Source: Chloroflexota bacterium (GTDB lineage: Bacteria > Chloroflexota > Anaerolineae > Anaerolineales > Anaerolineaceae). Taken from it: DNA of 6,363 nucleotides. Position numbers and translations under genes: made by a program. Position 1 is the first letter of the stretch; each line of letters opens with the position of its first letter. The stretch lies in the NCBI GenBank assembly GCA_019136175.1, contig JAGVUS010000385.1:1-6363 (forward strand), written 5' to 3'. The notes beneath the pieces are model-generated. The model did no database searches, had not been told where the DNA came from, and worked only from the letters and a program-made list of their open reading frames with translations. This document shows, one piece after another, positions 4,748-6,363 of this stretch.

Positions 4748-6088
4748 TCACCTCTCTGCCAGAATCGATGCAAGACTTATGCCATTTTCTTGAATCCGTT
4801 CCACTTTGCAGCCAATTGTCCGCAAGTGGCTTAATATTTCCTCGGGAATTTCCTCTTCCGTTGCAATGACCAATACTTCGGCTGCCAGGGCAGCTTCAGA
4901 TGGCGAAAATCCAACCGTGGGTTGGTACTTCTTCACATAAGGGCGGATGGCTTCCAGGTGCCAGTCTGCAACCCGGATGGCTTCCAGGTGCCAGTCTGCA
5001 ACCCCCCATTCATAACTGGGGAGCAGAACATACCGGGTAATGGGGTGGTCAGGATTGCCGGGTTGGGGAGTGGATATTAACTGATTTACACCGACAACAC
5101 CGGTCTGGAGCCAATTCCTGAGCATCCGCGCCGATGGATTGGGTTGACCATCCGGCTTGAACCAGGAGAATGCACTCTCTGAAGTATCAGAATCTGCGGA
5201 AAGCAGCCAGAAGAATCCCGCCTGGACCTCGGAAGGAATTGGATCAAGGAGGCGGTGGGGTGCTGTTGGATCATGGATCGTTTCATCGAACAATAAATGA
5301 GCAATACAGTATTCGTCATATTGCAGGGTGTCAAAGTCCACCGGCTGTGATCTGGATGGATCCCCCGGCTGACCTGCCTGTAACAGGAAGCAATGAGGAT
5401 CATTGGGCAGGAAATCCGCTGCTATTTCCAGGTACCAATCGAAGATATGAAAGCCGCGTTGATCCTGGCACCCCGTGGGGGTAACATACGGACGGGCTTC
5501 CATCCACCGTTCAGAACCGCCTGAACCCCAGTTGAGCGAATGGAGATGGGACCAGCCATAGGCAGATAGGGCGATATTTTTCAAGAGATCCACCTGGTGG
5601 CGGTTCTTCAAGCCTTGCAAGGCAAGCCGTAGAAATGATGTGTCCCAGAAGCCGCCGCCTGGTTCCAGCGGGGGAAAAACGGGGGTGATTCCCGTTTCCA
5701 TGGCAAGATTGGCAAGGGGAATCAACCGATCCAGGAACCGATCAACCAGATTTTGCTGGCTCCAACCGGCAGCAGACCAAACAGAGGGGCTGTTTGGGCG
5801 GTCAAAAAATATGACGTGCTTGACCCCCCAGGATCCGTAACTATTGATAACCTGGGCAAGGTCTTCCGCCACCGGCGGATGGACAAGGCTGGAGTCGAAG
5901 TGAACCACGGGTTGAATGCCAGCCTGCAAAACTGTCCGCAGGAACGCTTCGGGGATAGCCCGGCGGGTATCACTTTTCAAGATCAGCCAGCCGGCACCCA
6001 GCGATACCAATTCCGGAAGCCAACGCTCTGCGTCCGATTGACGGTAGTGGAGAGTATCAGGAAAGTAATGAAAGCCGATTCGTGACAT
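4748..6088 (-). CDS. Putative TIM-barrel (glycoside-hydrolase-like) protein, first gene of the ftsZ operon
   Basis: This 446-aa protein has no signal peptide or membrane segment, so it is probably cytoplasmic. Alternating strands and helices suggest a TIM barrel: RIGFHYFPD (3-11), AGWLILKSD (32-40), GIQPVVHFD (57-65), VKHVIFFDRPN (89-99), GITPVFPPLEPGG (133-145), IALSAYGWSHLH (172-183) and GFFWLLSADS (291-300). Aromatics with Asp/Glu at strand ends recall glycoside hydrolases, but I cannot assign a family or name the catalytic pair. A separate small C-terminal part runs from about 352 to 446. Residues 363-372 and 373-382 are an exact tandem copy (VADWHLEAIR) created by a 30-bp DNA duplication. 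ATG 6088 is preferred over TTG 6106. Neither has a good Shine-Dalgarno. The gene ends 3 nt before ftsZ and carries that gene's ribosome-binding site. Confidence 0.75.
   Translation of the reverse strand: MSRIGFHYFPDTLHYRQSDAERWLPELVSLGAGWLILKSDTRRAIPEAFLRTVLQAGIQPVVHFDSSLVHPPVAEDLAQVINSYGSWGVKHVIFFDRPNSPSVWSAAGWSQQNLVDRFLDRLIPLANLAMETGITPVFPPLEPGGGFWDTSFLRLALQGLKNRHQVDLLKNIALSAYGWSHLHSLNWGSGGSERWMEARPYVTPTGCQDQRGFHIFDWYLEIAADFLPNDPHCFLLQAGQPGDPSRSQPVDFDTLQYDEYCIAHLLFDETIHDPTAPHRLLDPIPSEVQAGFFWLLSADSDTSESAFSWFKPDGQPNPSARMLRNWLQTGVVGVNQLISTPQPGNPDHPITRYVLLPSYEWGVADWHLEAIRVADWHLEAIRPYVKKYQPTVGFSPSEAALAAEVLVIATEEEIPEEILSHLRTIGCKVERIQENGISLASILAER
4944..5004. repeat. Perfect 30-bp in-frame tandem duplication
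   Basis: Bases 4944-4973 and 4974-5003 are identical, and the match continues one base further. The unit on the plus strand begins CGGATGGCTTCCAGG. It is a multiple of three and adds exactly ten residues to the TIM-barrel-like protein. The absence of any difference between copies suggests a recent replication-slippage event, or an assembly artefact. Confidence 0.95.
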
Positions 6089-6125
6089 GGTGTTTTCTTT
6101 GTGCAAACCAGGGTTGAAGAAGTAA

Positions 6126-6140
6126 GGATTACCGGATTAC
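6126..6140. repeat. Short direct repeat in the divergent promoter region
   Basis: GGATTAC occurs twice, at 6126-6132 and 6134-6140, with an 8-bp period, in the 99-nt region between the divergent operon and the SDR-type gene. It lies 31-45 nt upstream of the extended -10 of the plus-strand gene. It could be a tandem regulator site or chance. I could not identify a convincing promoter for the minus-strand operon in this region. Confidence 0.25.
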
Positions 6141-6170
6141 AGAGCAAGATTTATGCCAGAGCGAAATTCC

Positions 6171-6179
6171 TGCTATAAT
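6171..6179 (+). promoter_or_regulatory. Consensus extended -10 promoter, probably giving a leaderless mRNA
   Basis: The sequence reads TGC-TATAAT, a perfect -10 hexamer (6174-6179) with the TGn extension. The -35 region 17 nt upstream (TTATGC at 6151-6156) is poor. Eight bases separate the hexamer from the A of ATG 6188, so the expected +1 falls at or within a base or two of the start codon. Confidence 0.7.
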
Positions 6180-6187
6180 CCTTCATC

Positions 6188-6363
6188 ATGATTTTGGTTA
6201 CCGGAGGAACCGGATTTATTGGGCGGGCGCTCGTACGCCAGCTGGTTACCATGGGGAAACCCACACGCATCCTGCTGCGCCCATCGAAATCATCGCCAAG
6301 TTTGCCCCGCGGGATCCCAGTGGAGGTTGCAGTGGCAAGCCTGCAGGATGAGCGAGGGATTCG
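6188..6363 (+). CDS. NAD(P)-binding epimerase / extended-atypical SDR, 3' partial
   Basis: The visible 58 codons start at ATG 6188 and run to the window end without a stop. The protein begins MILVTGGTGFIGRALVRQLV: a first beta strand, the Rossmann TGGTGFIG glycine motif and helix A. The second strand (TRILLRP) ends in a basic residue, which by the usual rule of SDR enzymes hints at NADP(H) preference. This opening is typical of NAD-dependent epimerase/dehydratases and of atypical NDUFA9-like SDRs. The part that would identify the substrate is outside the window. No Shine-Dalgarno precedes the ATG, which fits the leaderless arrangement implied by the -10 box at 6174-6179. Confidence 0.88.
   Translation, partial: MILVTGGTGFIGRALVRQLVTMGKPTRILLRPSKSSPSLPRGIPVEVAVASLQDERGI

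Noticed and set aside
6089..6106. TTG start at 6106 for the TIM-barrel protein
   Set aside because: It adds only MHKENT without a Shine-Dalgarno. The ATG at 6088 begins directly at the first conserved-looking strand (RIGFHYF).
1..6363. tRNA, rRNA, CRISPR array, insertion sequence or phage attachment site
   Set aside because: I found no cloverleaf with CCA-type acceptor, no rRNA-like stretch, no regularly spaced repeats and no transposase-like frame. Intergenic regions are all shorter than 175 bases.

Overview
This is a bacterial window of about 50% GC with a compact layout: three minus-strand transcription units between two plus-strand genes that run off the window edges. The gene mix suggests an anaerobic or facultative bacterium: a non-pyrrolysine MttB-family methyltransferase, a SlyD-type FKBP, an FtsZ homologue outside a division/cell-wall cluster, and a TGGTGFIG-type Rossmann gene. 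It recalls Chloroflexota (Anaerolineae-like), but that is an inference from gene flavour. No rRNA or other marker is present.

Layout. (1) 2-1453 (+): MttB/COG5598-family methyltransferase, almost complete, with its first few codons outside the window. (2) 1482-1513: perfect 14-bp hairpin that probably terminates both converging genes. (3) 1532-2098 (-): SlyD-like prolyl isomerase with a very acidic tail, with its own extended -10 promoter at 2142-2150. (4) 2229-2903 (-): membrane-anchored protein resembling a degenerate LytR-CpsA-Psr (LCP) domain, with an extended -10 promoter at 2978-2986. (5) 3029-3051: hairpin terminator closing the next unit. (6) 3073-6088 (-): a tight four-gene operon. 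In transcription order it holds a TIM-barrel-like soluble protein, an FtsZ homologue, a 73-aa unknown protein and an 86-aa protein with a C-terminal membrane helix. The gaps are 3, 4 and 9 nt. (7) 6188-6363 (+): start of an NAD(P)-binding epimerase/SDR-type gene, divergent from the operon. Its near-perfect extended -10 lies so close to the ATG that the mRNA is probably leaderless.

The most interesting part is the FtsZ operon. The FtsZ keeps the nucleotide-binding motifs and the C-terminal conserved peptide, but the T7-loop aspartate that drives GTP hydrolysis (E. coli D212) is His221 here. It is co-transcribed with a small tail-anchored-looking protein, and no ftsA, ftsQ or mur gene is visible. 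A plausible but unproven reading is a specialised second FtsZ (regulatory or non-hydrolysing) with its own membrane partner. The neighbouring LCP-like gene also looks like a family member that has lost its catalytic motif, so two cell-envelope proteins side by side show possible loss of catalysis.

No gene-free stretch exceeds 300 bases. The intergenic regions (2099-2228, 2904-3072, 6089-6187) hold promoters, a palindrome, a terminator and a short repeat. I see no tRNA, rRNA, CRISPR, insertion sequence or attachment site.
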